From Psychrobacter sp. Choline-02u-9 (GTDB lineage Bacteria > Pseudomonadota > Gammaproteobacteria > Pseudomonadales > Moraxellaceae), in NCBI RefSeq assembly GCF_002836505.1, contig NZ_PJBF01000059.1, positions 211,857 through 275,856 of the forward strand: a stretch of 64,000 nt of DNA, given 5' to 3'. The number at the start of each line of letters is the position of its first letter. The stretch's first letter is position 1. The notes under the pieces were generated by a model that saw nothing but the letters and a program-made list of their open reading frames with translations, did no database searches and had not been told where the DNA came from. The position numbers and the translations under genes are program-made. Below are positions 8,615-16,884 of the stretch, piece after piece.

Positions 8615-9451
8615 ATGAGTAAATATCTGAATAATACCCTGTCCAAAGTATCTGCTGACAAGCTTGGGAGTCATACACCAAGCGCGCCTGCACCTTCGCA
8701 TCTACCAGATAGTATGATTCCCTCCGTCAGCTTATTACCTGAAAATAAGCGACTGATTCTATTTACGAGGCACTCTTTACGCGAGCGTTCTGATGGTAAT
8801 GGTTTTGCCAGCGATCAGTTACCGTTGACTCCCAAAGGTCGCATACTGGCAAAGTCTTGGGGTCGTTGGTTATCAGGCCATCTACCATATTCGCTCGACG
8901 TCGATAGTATCTCCAGCCCCATTGGGCGTTGTGTTGCTACCGCGCAGTTGATGCAAGAGGGAGCTGGTCTAGAGCGTAATATTGCACATCAGTCGCTGTT
9001 GGTTGAGCCTGGTAGTCTCGTCACTGATCCTGAAATAGCCAATCCTGTGTTCAAAGAAATTGGCGTCTTAAACTTTATCAATCGCTTTTTGCAAGGCAAT
9101 TTGGAAGGGACTAAAAATACCTATCAAGGCGGTTTGGATATTTTGTCGCTTTTTTACCAGAATCAGCCACAGCACGGCCATCTGATGCTCGCTGTGAGTC
9201 ATGACACGTTGCTATCTGCATTCTTAGCGGTTATGTTCGATGTGGTAGAGATTGATTGGAATGATTGGCCGAAGATGATGGAAGGCGTATTTTTATGGTT
9301 TGATGATAAGCCATTTGATCAAGCGAGTGCGCATTTTATTTGGCGAGGTCAGGTATATACTCGGCCGATTAGTTCATTGTTAGACGGTTATCGTGCAGCT
9401 GGTTATCATCCTAGCAAGTTGCTATTGCCGCCAGAAGTGCAGTGGAATTGA
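8615..9451 (+). CDS. Histidine phosphatase superfamily protein
   Basis: Residues 45-60 carry the phosphohistidine loop RLILFTRHSLRERSD (RHG variant RHS), followed by QLPLTPKGRILAKSWG and later LAVSHDTLLSAFLA with the second catalytic histidine. These place it in the branch 2-like histidine phosphatases. The N-terminal 45 residues are polar and Ser/Pro-rich, without a clear signal peptide. Substrate unknown. The end of the gene faces rpsT, and the shared gap holds a terminator. Confidence 0.75.
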   Translation: MSKYLNNTLSKVSADKLGSHTPSAPAPSHLPDSMIPSVSLLPENKRLILFTRHSLRERSDGNGFASDQLPLTPKGRILAKSWGRWLSGHLPYSLDVDSISSPIGRCVATAQLMQEGAGLERNIAHQSLLVEPGSLVTDPEIANPVFKEIGVLNFINRFLQGNLEGTKNTYQGGLDILSLFYQNQPQHGHLMLAVSHDTLLSAFLAVMFDVVEIDWNDWPKMMEGVFLWFDDKPFDQASAHFIWRGQVYTRPISSLLDGYRAAGYHPSKLLLPPEVQWN

Positions 9452-9518
9452 TGTTTTGTTTAAACATTGAAATGAGTTGATAGAGCCGCTATTCATTGAA
9501 TACGTTTTGAATAGGCAT

Positions 9519-9562
9519 AAAAAAACCTTGCCACGGTATTAGAACCAGTGACAAGGTTTTAG
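9519..9562 (-). terminator. Terminator between the convergent phosphatase gene and rpsT
   Basis: AAACCTTGCCAC (9523-9534) pairs with GTGACAAGGTTT (9548-9559), 12 bp with one mismatch. The minus-strand T-tract is at 9519-9525 and a shorter T-run follows on the plus strand, so it can serve both genes. Confidence 0.8.
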
Positions 9563-9606
9563 TCATTACGCTATAAAAGCGAAATGCGGTCTAACCAATA
9601 CAAATC

Positions 9607-9873
9607 TTAAGCTTGTAGGCCTTTGATTGTTTTGTTTAGGCGGCTCTTACGACGAGCAGCTTTATTCTTATGAATAATACCTTTGTCAGCCATACGATCA
9701 AGAACTGGTACCGCTTTTTTATAAGCTTCGGTAGCCGCGTCATAATCTTTAGCTGCGATAGCCGCATCAACACGTTTTAAGTAAGTACGAACCATAGAGC
9801 GTTGTGACGCAGAGTTCTGACGACGTTTGGTGTTTTGACGGGCGCGTTTACGAGCTTGTGCAGTATTAGCCAC
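9607..9873 (-). CDS. rpsT: 30S ribosomal protein S20
   Basis: A primary 16S rRNA-binding protein of the 30S subunit. With the GTG start at 9873 it is 88 aa and begins [19 protein letters not shown], matching family length (87 in E. coli); the longest frame would add 21 hydrophobic residues foreign to S20. The GTG has a strong AAGGAG Shine-Dalgarno at 9880-9885. E. coli rpsT also uses a weak start (UUG) linked to autogenous control, so the GTG may matter for regulation. A hairpin lies in the leader (separate entry). Confidence 0.97.
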   Translation of the reverse strand: MANTAQARKRARQNTKRRQNSASQRSMVRTYLKRVDAAIAAKDYDAATEAYKKAVPVLDRMADKGIIHKNKAARRKSRLNKTIKGLQA

Positions 9874-10337
9874 GCGTATCTCCTTGATAAAGATAGATAA
9901 AAATATGAATGTTGATTGCAATAATGGGTTTAACAATCATCGGTGACGAGCAGCCGTCTCGTCAAATATGATGTCGATGTCTGATATTAAAGTATCTAAT
10001 ATGAATAGATCATCGTAAGCGTCAGAGCTGTTTGGAATAATTAAACAGCGTTGACGTGTAAAGCCGATTATCTTAGCAAATTATTGAACTAAGGACAATA
10101 TATTTGATGATTAATGCTCAAAGAAGTTACGTAATATCATCGAATTTGGGTCATTCTAGTAACTAAATCAGTAGTAAGCGCTGATAGACGTAGAGGGTTG
10201 ATAAAATCTCTTACAATATATCCTATATAATAGCGTCAGTTATTGAGGAATTTAGGTATGATATTCTAACGATAGACCTTGATATAGGTATTTTCTCATC
10301 AATATAGTTCATCTAATGTTATATAAGTGGATAGGGT
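9874..10337. other. Divergent intergenic region rpsT / epimerase-like gene
   Basis: 464 bp with the rpsT leader on the minus strand and a candidate plus-strand promoter: a perfect TATAAT at 10226-10231 but no good -35 at 16-18 bp (TTGATA at 10198-10203 is 22 bp away). The only other structure seen is the hairpin at 9944-9964. Confidence 0.45.
9944..9964 (-). promoter_or_regulatory. Hairpin in the rpsT leader
   Basis: TGACGAG and CTCGTCA form a perfect 7-bp stem with a 7-nt loop about 70 nt before the rpsT GTG. There is no T-tract, so it is not a terminator. A role in S20 autoregulation is only a guess. Confidence 0.35.
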
Positions 10338-11039
10338 ATGCAGCGAAAAGCAATTGTGATTGGCGCAACGGGGTTAGTAGGGCAGCATTTGGTAAAGCAA
10401 CTGAGTGAGCTTTATGACACATTGATTGTGATTGCTCGTCGCCCGCCACGCTACATTAATGCCAGCATGCGTTTTTATCAAATCAATGATTTTGATAATC
10501 TCTCTGAAGTGTTTGCAAGTGTTGGTGCCGATCGAACCACGGATGCTTTTAGTTGTTTGGGTACGACAAAAAAGCAGGCTGGTAGTGATGAGGCTTTTCG
10601 CAAAGTAGATCGAGACTACAACGTAAATTTTGCCAAGCTGTGTCGTGACAAAGGGGTAGAGAATTTCTTTTTACTCTCCTCAATGAATGCGGATATTGAC
10701 AGTCGTTTTTTATACAATCGAGTCAAGGCTGAAACAGAGCAGGCTATTATGGCGTTAGACTTCGGACAATTGGTCGTCTTCCGTCCGTCACTATTGCTTG
10801 GCAAACATAAAGGTCGTCCGCTTGAGAGCATTGGTCAAAAAGCCTTTAAACTCATCTCGCCGCTCGTTTCAGAGTCACTATCGTTACATCCTATCTCTGC
10901 TAAACGCGTTGCTAGTGCCATGGCTATGAGTGCTCATGATATCTATCATCGTAGTAAATATCGTACTGAACCTCAAATCAAGCATATCGATATTATCGAA
11001 AATAAGCAGATGCTAGCGATGACCCGTGTCAAAAAATAA
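10338..11039 (+). CDS. NAD(P)-binding Rossmann-fold epimerase/oxidoreductase-like protein
   Basis: The N-terminus IVIGATGLVGQHLVKQL is a GxxGxxG dinucleotide-binding motif of atypical short-chain dehydrogenases. CLGTTKKQAGSDEAFRKVD and FFLLSSMNAD follow, with YNRVKAETE giving the YxxxK-like pair. This pattern resembles the HTATIP2/CC3-like and YbjT-like NAD(P)H-binding proteins (residues 1-220). Length 233 aa is typical. There is no neighbour that tells the substrate. An RNA-level link to the MITE-like element 62 bases downstream is not apparent. Confidence 0.75.
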   Translation: MQRKAIVIGATGLVGQHLVKQLSELYDTLIVIARRPPRYINASMRFYQINDFDNLSEVFASVGADRTTDAFSCLGTTKKQAGSDEAFRKVDRDYNVNFAKLCRDKGVENFFLLSSMNADIDSRFLYNRVKAETEQAIMALDFGQLVVFRPSLLLGKHKGRPLESIGQKAFKLISPLVSESLSLHPISAKRVASAMAMSAHDIYHRSKYRTEPQIKHIDIIENKQMLAMTRVKK

Positions 11040-11100
11040 AAGGACAGTTTTTCTAGTGACAGATTCAGTCTCAAAACTGGAAAGTTACAGATATCGATTA

Positions 11101-11402
11101 TTAGGGTCTGTTGAACATTCAAATGTGGTGCTGGCAGTCACTATTTTTTAGGCATTGCTTTTTTTAGGCACTGCTTTTTTAGACACTGGGCAGTGAAATT
11201 TTTGCGGCCTAGTCATTCTAGGTTAAACAATGTCGCCATATATTGGCAAAAAATAGTACTGCCCCAAAGGGCTGATGCTAAAATCACCCCAAACGTTGTT
11301 GCAAGCTTCGCTAAGGTCTCGACATTATCGTCAGCTTGCGCCTAGTTTGAGGCAATTTTAGCGATCAGCAGCCCTAATATTTGAATGTTCAACAGACCCT
11401 AA
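11101..11402. mobile_element. MITE-like element with perfect 24-bp terminal inverted repeats
   Basis: Bases 11101-11124 and 11379-11402 are perfect inverted copies, each with the core GGGTCTGTTGAACATTCAAA. Counting the ends from GGG, both sides are flanked by TA, which would fit a TA target duplication as used by IS630/mariner-like and some IS5-group elements; because the flanks are themselves complementary this is not proof. The 302-bp interior has no open reading frame of note. It contains three 16-bp-like tandem units (11141-11188) and an imperfect internal inverted repeat (AGGGCTGATGCTAAAAT near 11268 with its counterpart before 11376), so the transcript would be highly structured. Non-autonomous; no transposase for it is in the window. 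Confidence 0.7.
11141..11188 (+). repeat. Three tandem units of about 16 bp inside the MITE-like element
   Basis: Units CTATTTTTTAGGCATTG, CTTTTTTTAGGCACTG and CTTTTTTAGACACTG follow each other without spacer and differ by a few bases. Confidence 0.6.
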
Positions 11403-11433
11403 TTGCATTGGGACAAGATTGCATTAGAACAAG
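11402..11433 (+). repeat. 16-bp tandem duplication next to the element
   Basis: ATTGCATTGGGACAAG is followed at once by ATTGCATTAGAACAAG (two mismatches). It abuts the right end of the inverted-repeat element and lies in the rraA upstream region. Confidence 0.65.
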
Positions 11434-11527
11434 AATACAAGAGTAAAAAATACAATAACTATTATCAAAGCATCGATAAGTATTGAAAAACCAGTCAGTT
11501 GAAACACTAAAATAAGGAGCAGGAGCA

Positions 11528-12064
11528 ATGTCAGAATCGATACAAATGGATAGAGGGAATTTTGTCACTTGTGATCTATTGGATGCCAATCCTGAGTCGC
11601 AAGTATGCTTACCAAATATCGAAGGTAAGTCATTCCGTCAGTTTGGTGCGAAAGACAAATTCTGCGGTGAAATCGTGACGGTTAAGTGTTTTGAAGACAA
11701 TAGCTGTGTTAAATCTCTATTGAATAGCGATGGCAAGGACAAAGAAGGCAATGGCAAAGTGTTGGTCGTTGATGGCGGCGGCTCTATGCGCTGTGCATTA
11801 CTAGGTGATATGATTGCACAATCAGCTATCGACAACGGCTGGGCTGGAGTTATTGTATATGGTTGTGTCCGCGATGTTGATGACATGGCAGAGATGGATC
11901 TTGGCGTGATGGCGCTTGGTTGTATCCCGCGCAAATCAACTCGCCGTGATGAAGGTCAAACGGATATCGAAATCAGCTTCGGTGATTTAACGTTGAACTC
12001 GGGTATGTTTGTTTATGCTGATAATAATGGCATTATCGTTAATGATAAACCACTTATCAGCTGA
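11528..12064 (+). CDS. rraA: Ribonuclease E activity regulator RraA
   Basis: RraA binds RNase E and inhibits mRNA decay in the cytoplasm. The family core is visible: FVTCDLLDANPE at the start, VVDGGGSMRCALLGD, then the signature NGWAGVIVYGCVRDVDD and GCIPRKSTRRDEGQ. Length 178 aa against 161 in E. coli, the excess being an insertion around NSDGKDKEGNG. The ATG follows AAGGAGCAGGAGCA, a strong ribosome binding site. The upstream region was reshaped by the MITE-like element and a tandem duplication, so its promoter may be recent. A long terminator stem overlaps the stop codon. RraA homologues in other bacteria include aldolases, but length and sequence fit RraA proper. Confidence 0.92.
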   Translation: MSESIQMDRGNFVTCDLLDANPESQVCLPNIEGKSFRQFGAKDKFCGEIVTVKCFEDNSCVKSLLNSDGKDKEGNGKVLVVDGGGSMRCALLGDMIAQSAIDNGWAGVIVYGCVRDVDDMAEMDLGVMALGCIPRKSTRRDEGQTDIEISFGDLTLNSGMFVYADNNGIIVNDKPLIS

Positions 12065-12126
12065 AGTTTTAGGCTTGGCTTGATTAGCAAAAATGAAAAC
12101 CTCAGCTGATAAGTTGGGGTTTTTTG
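12053..12126 (+). terminator. Long-stem terminator overlapping the rraA stop codon
   Basis: Bases 12053-12070 pair with 12096-12113 (18 bp, one mismatch), with core CTTATCAGCTGA/TCAGCTGATAAG; further pairing AAACC/GGGTTT brings the stem close to the T-run at 12119-12125. The left arm contains the last three codons and stop of rraA. Confidence 0.75.
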
Positions 12127-12240
12127 TTATGTAATGACAGTTAAAGCGCAATAATCATTGTTAACACTCAATCATTAGTGAGTAAACTCTTAAGTGACAA
12201 ACCGTTACGGCATAAGTTTTGGTAATTGCTCAAATATTCG

Positions 12241-12246
12241 TATAAT
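12241..12246 (+). promoter_or_regulatory. Candidate -10 element for mfd
   Basis: TATAAT lies 36 bases before the mfd ATG. The -35 at 17 bp spacing (TTTGGT, 12218-12223) is poor. A start point near 12253 would leave too little leader for the upstream TTG at 12267, which favours the ATG at 12282. Confidence 0.4.
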
Positions 12247-12281
12247 AGCTTTCTGACTCCTTAACTTTGATTCTACTCTTT

Positions 12282-15200
12282 ATGCCTATTACTGCTCTGA
12301 CTGACGCGTTTGACCCTATTAACCAGCAGTTGTTTCCTATCCAAAATGCCGAGCGGCGTTGGCTAGCGCCTGTCCATGGTGCGGTCAGCAGTTTATGGTT
12401 GGCAAGCTTGGTGCAAACACCTATGTGGAATGTTGCCGAGCGCCTAAAAGTTGTGGTGGCACGTGACCAAAACCAACTCAATCAAATAGAGACTGAGCTG
12501 GCATTTTGCGGAGTCGATGCTTATGTGTTCCCTGACTGGGAGACACTGACTTATGATGAGCTATCTCCGCATCAAGACATCGTTAGCGAACGTATCAATC
12601 TGTTGACGGATATGCCAAAAACGGGCGTGCTGCTTATTTCGATACAAGCCCTCATGCATCGCGTCGCACCGCCAAGTTGGTTAATTGGACAGCATTTTGA
12701 TTTGAGTGTCGGCGATCGTTTTGATATCAATACCCAGCGAGGGCTACTGGCAAAGGCTGGTTATCGCGCGGTTGAAAATGTCTTTGAACCAGGTGAGTTT
12801 GCAGTACGTGGCAGTATTATTGATATTTTTGCCATGGGTCAGCCTTTTCCGCTACGTTTAGACTTGTTCGATGATGAAATCGAAACGATTCGCTTTTTTC
12901 ATCCTCAAACGCAACGTACATTGACTGCCGATGATTTGAAGGCGATGTTGACGGGCAACGATACCAGTATGGCGAAAGAGTCATTGTCACTGCTTCACAA
13001 GATGCCAGATATCTCTAAACCTATCGACCAATTTCAAATTTTGCCCGCAAAAGAGTTCCCGCTCGATGAAGGGCGTGAGACGTTCCGCACGAACTTTGCT
13101 GCGATGTTCCCTAATACCAGTAGCCGTAAGTCTGAGCTGCACAAAGACGTAATGGCAGGAATTGCCAGTAGCGGATTAGAGTATTATCAGCCGCTATTTT
13201 TTAACTTAAAAGATTGGGAGGCAGAGAGTAGCTTATTTTCCTATTTACCAAGCGATGCATTATTTATCACCGATGAATTAATCAATGAAAAACAAGCTGA
13301 TTACTGGTCACAAATCCAGCGCCGCTACGAAGAGCGTCGACATGATATTGATAAGCCTATCGTAGAGCCAGCAATGCTGTATCTATTATCTAACGCGCTT
13401 AACGAACAGCTAAACCAGTATCCACGAGTAATATTAAGTGCTCGTGATGAACTGGCTACGATGAATGATGTGGAAGCACCAGAAAGTACAGATGCCTCAC
13501 AAATACCATTGCCATCGAGTGTCACTAAACAACAAGGACTGGTGACATTAAGTGCTCAAGAGCCTCCCCAATTAGCAGTCAATCATCAAAAGTCTGAACC
13601 ATTATCAGAATTGCTCGACTTCTTGGATACGCAATCGAAGACTACAACACCCGTATTAATCGTTGCAGAAACCGCAGGCCGTCGTGAGATTCTAATCGAA
13701 CTGTTCAAAGGCAAGATTGATATCAAGGCGTATGATAGCTTTGAGGCATTTTTAGCCGCAGATAAAACCAGCGCTATTGATAACAGTCATCTACCACATG
13801 TCGGTCTGACCGTAGCGCCAATTGAGCGCGGTGTCTATGTGCCTGAGCGCTTGGTGTTGATTAGTGAGACGCAGCTGTTTGGTCGTCAAGTTTTACAGAC
13901 ACGCCGTCGTCGCCAAAGCGGGGTATCAGAAGAATTCTTGGTTAAGAGCGTCACTGAAATAACAGATGGTAGTCCAGTGGTGCATATTGAGCATGGTATC
14001 GGTCGTTATAATGGCTTGATTACCTTAGATGTGGGCGATGGTGAGCAAGAATTTATCCATTTAAAATATTCTGATGACGCTAGTATCTATGTGCCAGTTG
14101 CCAATTTGCAAATGATTAGTCGCTATAGTGGCGGTGATCCAGCGTTAGCACCGCTACATAAGATTGGTAGTGGCAAATGGGACCGAGCCAAGCAAAAAGC
14201 ATTGGAGCAAATTCATGACGTCGCTGCTGAATTGCTCAATATGCAGGCAAGACGTGAGGCCAAAGTTGGCATTCATTTCAAGATAGACCCATCACAGTAT
14301 GAGCTATTCGCCAGTCAATTTGCCTTTGAAGAAACCGCCGACCAAGCCAATGCCATTCATGCAGTAATGGAAGACATGAGACAAAACCAGCCGATGGATC
14401 GTCTCATTTGCGGCGATGTTGGTTTTGGTAAAACAGAAGTCGCGATGCGAGCCGCGTTTATTGCCGTTAGTGCTGGCTATCAGGTTGCCGTACTGGTGCC
14501 TACCACATTGCTTGCCGGTCAGCATGAAGACAACTTCCGAGATCGTTTTGCCGATTGGCCAGTTCGCATTGAAAGCTTATCGCGCTTTGGCGGCAAAAAA
14601 CATCAAGAAATGGTATTGGCTGATTTGGCCGCTGGTAAAGTGGATATTGTCATTGGTACTCATAAACTGCTACAACCAGATGTGAAATTTGCCAACCTTG
14701 GCCTGATGATTGTTGATGAAGAGCATCGCTTTGGAGTGCGTCATAAAGAGCGTATCAAGGCCATCCAAACAGATGTGGATAGCATGTCTATGACGGCGAC
14801 TCCGATCCCTAGAACGCTTAATATGGCGCTCTCAGGTATGCGCGATATGTCGATTATCGCCACACCGCCTGCACGACGACTTGCCATCAAAACCTTTGTA
14901 ATGCAAAAGACAGAAGCTTTGATGAAAGAAGCTATATTACGTGAGCTGTTACGTGGTGGGCAGGTCTATCTGCTACATAATGATGTTGCCAGTATTGAGC
15001 GTATGGCAGAGACTATTCGTGACCTAGTGCCAGAAGCGCGAGTAGGAGTAGCTCATGGGCAGATGCAAGAGCGTCAGCTTGAGCAGATCATGCAGCAGTT
15101 TTATCATAAAAAATTCAACGTGTTGGTTTGCTCTACCATTATCGAGACAGGTATTGATGTGCCCAATGCCAATACGATTATCATTGAACGTGCAGATAAG

Positions 15201-15992
15201 TTTGGTCTTGCGCAATTACATCAGCTGCGTGGCCGAGTAGGACGTAGTCATCATCAAGCATATTGCTACTTACTAGTGCCTTCTCTGAAAGGCCTCAAAG
15301 GTGATGCCAAACGCCGTTTGCATGCGATTGAACGCGCCAATACGTTAGGTGCAGGTTTTATGCTGGCAAGTGAGGATTTAGAGATTCGCGGTGCAGGGGA
15401 GATATTGGGTAAGCAGCAAAGTGGTAATATGCAGGCGATTGGTTTTAGCTTATACATGGATATGCTTGAGCGTGCGACTAAAGCCATTAAAGCTGGCAAG
15501 GAGCCTGATTTAAATACACCATTGTCGTTGACCAGTGAAATCAATCTACATAGCTCTGCTCTCATTCCAGAGGAGTATCTACATGACGTGCATCAGCGCT
15601 TATTGTTCTATAAGCGTATTAGCAATACCGATGATAAAGAGGCATTAACGGATATTCGCACTGAAATGATAGACCGCTTTGGGGCACTGCCAGATCAAAC
15701 CAAGCAATTATTCGCCATTCATGGATTACGTTTACAAGCAGAGCCACTGAAGATCAATAAAATTGATGCCAATAGTAGTAGTATGACGCTGGAATTTGCG
15801 CCAGATACTCCCGTTGATGCGTTAGCGATTATTAAATTGATCCAATCAAATGGTCAGCATTATCGTATGAATGGCGCATCTGGTATCCGTTACCAAAATA
15901 GCGATAAACTGGCCACACCGCAACAGCGCGTAACGGTCATACAAGAGCTGCTGCGCTATTTTAGCGAGCACATGGTGACAGAGCCTGCTTAG
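12282..15992 (+). CDS. mfd: Transcription-repair coupling factor Mfd
   Basis: An ATP-driven translocase that removes stalled RNA polymerase and recruits UvrA. From the ATG at 12282 the protein is 1236 aa (E. coli 1148). Domains in order: UvrB-like N-terminal module (about 1-350), a polar linker of about 100 residues richer in Ser/Gln than usual, the CarD-like RNA polymerase interaction domain (VVHIEHGIGRYNGL, about 565), then the RecG-like motor with Walker A GDVGFGKTEVAMR, DEEHRFGVRHKE, SMTATPIPRTLNMAL and the translocation motif QLRGRVGRSHHQAY, and the C-terminal domain. A TTG at 12267 is in frame but lacks a ribosome binding site, and so does the ATG. Gene stands alone. Confidence 0.96.
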   Translation: MPITALTDAFDPINQQLFPIQNAERRWLAPVHGAVSSLWLASLVQTPMWNVAERLKVVVARDQNQLNQIETELAFCGVDAYVFPDWETLTYDELSPHQDIVSERINLLTDMPKTGVLLISIQALMHRVAPPSWLIGQHFDLSVGDRFDINTQRGLLAKAGYRAVENVFEPGEFAVRGSIIDIFAMGQPFPLRLDLFDDEIETIRFFHPQTQRTLTADDLKAMLTGNDTSMAKESLSLLHKMPDISKPIDQFQILPAKEFPLDEGRETFRTNFAAMFPNTSSRKSELHKDVMAGIASSGLEYYQPLFFNLKDWEAESSLFSYLPSDALFITDELINEKQADYWSQIQRRYEERRHDIDKPIVEPAMLYLLSNALNEQLNQYPRVILSARDELATMNDVEAPESTDASQIPLPSSVTKQQGLVTLSAQEPPQLAVNHQKSEPLSELLDFLDTQSKTTTPVLIVAETAGRREILIELFKGKIDIKAYDSFEAFLAADKTSAIDNSHLPHVGLTVAPIERGVYVPERLVLISETQLFGRQVLQTRRRRQSGVSEEFLVKSVTEITDGSPVVHIEHGIGRYNGLITLDVGDGEQEFIHLKYSDDASIYVPVANLQMISRYSGGDPALAPLHKIGSGKWDRAKQKALEQIHDVAAELLNMQARREAKVGIHFKIDPSQYELFASQFAFEETADQANAIHAVMEDMRQNQPMDRLICGDVGFGKTEVAMRAAFIAVSAGYQVAVLVPTTLLAGQHEDNFRDRFADWPVRIESLSRFGGKKHQEMVLADLAAGKVDIVIGTHKLLQPDVKFANLGLMIVDEEHRFGVRHKERIKAIQTDVDSMSMTATPIPRTLNMALSGMRDMSIIATPPARRLAIKTFVMQKTEALMKEAILRELLRGGQVYLLHNDVASIERMAETIRDLVPEARVGVAHGQMQERQLEQIMQQFYHKKFNVLVCSTIIETGIDVPNANTIIIERADKFGLAQLHQLRGRVGRSHHQAYCYLLVPSLKGLKGDAKRRLHAIERANTLGAGFMLASEDLEIRGAGEILGKQQSGNMQAIGFSLYMDMLERATKAIKAGKEPDLNTPLSLTSEINLHSSALIPEEYLHDVHQRLLFYKRISNTDDKEALTDIRTEMIDRFGALPDQTKQLFAIHGLRLQAEPLKINKIDANSSSMTLEFAPDTPVDALAIIKLIQSNGQHYRMNGASGIRYQNSDKLATPQQRVTVIQELLRYFSEHMVTEPA

Positions 15993-16141
15993 TACATGGC
16001 TAGATATCAGTAGGCTCAGTAGTCATATTAAACCAATAAATTATGGTGCTATTTTATCAACCCGATAACTGATAAAATAGCCCAACTAACTTTTTAACCC
16101 TCTGTATTTTATTTGCATTAAACAACAAGAGAACCGTCATT

Positions 16142-16573
16142 ATGTTCCAACTTCATCATAAACTTGCTGCTGATAGTTTTTTAGTGGGGGATTTTCCATT
16201 ATCCACTTGTCGTTTAATCAATGACTGCCAATTTCCTTGGCTGATATTAGTGCCACGTGTCTCCGGTATCAAAGAGTTATATGAGCTGTCTGAGGCAGAT
16301 CAAACACAGTTTTTACGAGAGTCCAGCTGGTTGTCGAGTCAGTTAGCTAAAACCTTTCAAGCTGATAAAATGAATGTGGCCGCTCTTGGTAATCAAGTGC
16401 CACAACTTCACTTTCATCACATTGTCCGTTATCAAAATGATATGCAATGGCCAAACCCAGTATGGGGTGTACCAGCTGTGCCATATACCAAAGAAGTGTT
16501 GGCGCAAATGCAGCAGACATTGATGATGGCGCTACGTGGTCATCACCAAATGCCGTTTGATTGGCAAATGTAA
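16142..16573 (+). CDS. HIT-domain family protein (degenerate triad)
   Basis: A 143-aa protein of the histidine triad superfamily. The fold-typical segments are present: FPLSTCRLINDCQFPWLILVPRV, the helix SEADQTQFLRESSWLSSQL, and the signature LHFHHIVRYQND. In a classical HIT hydrolase three histidines alternate (HxHxH); here the pattern is H-F-H-H-I, so the third catalytic position is Ile. This variant is also found in homologues from Pseudomonas-like bacteria as far as I recall. Substrate and activity are unknown. It follows mfd by 150 bases and ends in a perfect 18-bp terminator. Confidence 0.8.
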   Translation: MFQLHHKLAADSFLVGDFPLSTCRLINDCQFPWLILVPRVSGIKELYELSEADQTQFLRESSWLSSQLAKTFQADKMNVAALGNQVPQLHFHHIVRYQNDMQWPNPVWGVPAVPYTKEVLAQMQQTLMMALRGHHQMPFDWQM

Positions 16574-16627
16574 TTATCATTCTATTTTGCCTTCAATAAG
16601 AATAGATTGAACCTTAATTTTATATGT

Positions 16628-16674
16628 AAAAAGAGAGGCCAGATACTTAAATATATCTGGCCTCTCTTTTTATT
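16628..16674 (+). terminator. Strong terminator after the HIT-like gene
   Basis: Perfect 18-bp stem, arms at 16628-16645 and 16654-16671 with core GAGAGGCCAGATA, 8-nt loop, closing A/T tracts. Confidence 0.95.
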
Positions 16675-16744
16675 TAAATGTGGATAAAAACTATAAAACA
16701 GTGAATAAACTAGACAAAAGGTCGCCTTATAGTCATCAGTAACC

Positions 16745-16772
16745 TTGTTTAAACTTATTTCAAAAGTATAAT
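16745..16772 (+). promoter_or_regulatory. Candidate promoter of the class III cyclase gene
   Basis: -35 TTGTTT (16745-16750), 16-bp spacer, perfect -10 TATAAT (16767-16772). A start near 16779 gives a leader of about 105 nt. Confidence 0.55.
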
Positions 16773-16884
16773 ATATTATTAAATATATCTTATGATAAAT
16801 CGTCATAAGGACAAATAACGTACATATGTTAGTGTAGTATGCCTTTGTCTCTCAGATAGCTCACCTTATTTAAGTGAATCTCAT

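Noticed and set aside
16582..16806. Minus-strand frame of 74 codons in the gap after the HIT-like gene
   Set aside because: It runs through the perfect terminator hairpin and the AT-rich promoter region of the cyclase gene; the protein is Leu/Ile/Tyr-rich noise.
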